A stretch of 16,819 bases of DNA, taken from the NCBI GenBank assembly GCA_013693795.1, contig CP059258.1, positions 29,912 to 46,730 of the forward strand, written 5' to 3'. Position numbers and translations under genes: made by a program. Origin of the DNA: Anaerolineae bacterium. Lineage in GTDB: Bacteria > Chloroflexota > Anaerolineae > SSC4 > Amarolineaceae. How positions within the stretch are numbered: the stretch's first letter is position 1; each line of letters opens with the position of its first letter. Positions 16,230 through 16,819 of this stretch are shown here, one piece after another. The notes beneath the pieces are model-generated. The model was not told where the DNA came from. It did not search any database and saw nothing but the letters and a program-made list of their open reading frames with translations.

Positions 16230-16819
16230 ATGATAACTCGCCCTGTTCGCCAGACCTCAACCTTGTTGGCCCTGTTGACCGTCCTCGCGCTGACGGTGGG
16301 CGGGGCAACCCCGCTCAGTCGATGTTCGATGTTACGTATCCGGTGAGTACGACCGATACCGATGCCCCCAGCGTCCGCTCCAGCCCGGTGATGTTCATCG
16401 AGAACGCCGGCCAGTGGGACGACGGCGCGTTTCCAGGTCTGGGGCGGGCCGGCCGGAACCGTCTGGCTGGCGGAGGACGCCATCTGGATTACGGTGTTGG
16501 AGGCAAGGGAAACAAGCAGGCCAGTAGATAGGGGCCGGACCCTGCGCTTCGGTGGTCGTCCGAGGACCAGGAAGACCTGGCGCCACGACACGGCGTCAAC
16601 ATCAAGCTCAGTTTCGTCGGCGCCAACCCGCAGCCCCGCATGGAGACCTTCCAGCGGCTGGATACTACCGTCAGCTACTTCCTGGGCAACGATCCTGAGC
16701 AGTGGCGACCGGCCGTACCGGTGTGGAGCGGGGTGCGCTATCTGGCGCTCTACCCTGGCATCGACCTGGAGATCACCGGTGAAGATGGGCGGCTGGCGCC
16801 GCGCGTGATCGCGGCCGCG
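16230..16819 (+). CDS. SBBP-type secreted protein, N-terminal part (frameshifted, cut by the window)
   Basis: AAGGAG at 16217-16222 gives the start at ATG 16230. A signal peptide is evident (TSTLLALLTVLALTVGGA). After a frame change near 16303 the sequence reads SSPVMFIENAGQWDDGA, then a second change gives FQVWGGPAGTVWLAEDAIWI. After another near 16525-16590 comes GVNIKLSFVGANPQPRMETF, then RLDTTVSYFLGNDPEQWRP and VWSGVRYLALYPGIDLEITG. This is the conserved N-terminal domain found before SBBP repeats in large Chloroflexota and Planctomycetota exported proteins. The SBBP repeats themselves would lie beyond the window. The protein is probably exported or surface-bound; no enzymatic role is known to me. 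Confidence 0.7.

Noticed and set aside
15782..16591. 269-codon open frame on the minus strand spanning two genes
   Set aside because: It crosses the TolB gene end and the SBBP-type gene start, both well supported on the + strand.

Overview
The window looks like part of a Chloroflexota (Anaerolineae- or Caldilineae-like) chromosome, probably from a metagenome or an unpolished assembly. The indications are the high GC content, a secreted protein with fibronectin-like domains ending in a 'TYLPLIRRRR' tail, SBBP-type secreted proteins, and many proteins that join an N-terminal zinc ribbon to a membrane helix, a Pro/Thr-rich linker and a beta-propeller. This assignment rests on family resemblance, not on a marker gene. 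Every gene I can support is on the + strand. No tRNA, rRNA, CRISPR array or transposase is visible.

The dominant technical feature is frame breakage. Most genes read as one continuous protein only if many one- or two-base indels are repaired, mostly in or next to short G, C or A runs. I see few or no nonsense substitutions. This looks more like sequencing error than decay. I therefore give each broken gene as one reconstructed interval and note its frame changes.

Layout: (1) 1-1317, the end of an unknown protein, translationally coupled to a secreted repeat/FnIII protein. (2) 1318-1901, a non-coding stretch with a possible promoter and a terminator-like hairpin that could bound a small RNA. 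(3) 1902-3668, two zinc-ribbon membrane proteins. (4) 3736-6491, a large HerA/FtsK-superfamily ATPase with clear Walker A and B motifs. (5) 6558-7184, an intact zinc-ribbon membrane protein. (6) 7206-8172, two proteins with matching N-termini, the second a RecB-like PD-(D/E)xK nuclease. (7) 8169-11498, two copies of a structured intergenic repeat, each leading into a near-identical 'MADQLPYCIHCG' zinc-ribbon/TM head. The first head carries a pentapeptide/WD40-like exterior and the second carries none. A headless RCC1 propeller lies between them. (8) 11512-13637, a small membrane protein, a double zinc-ribbon HEPN-like protein, and a third protein with the same N-terminal motif and a nuclease-like body. 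(9) 13637-16017, two zinc-ribbon/TM/TolB-propeller proteins. (10) 16230 to the end, the start of an SBBP-type secreted protein.

The most interesting reading is that of an accessory locus in which a HerA-like ATPase, membrane proteins with cytoplasmic zinc-ribbon heads, and nuclease-like proteins sharing an N-terminal tag work together, either as an export/antagonism system or as a defence island. Proximity and shared modules support this. Nothing in the sequence proves it.
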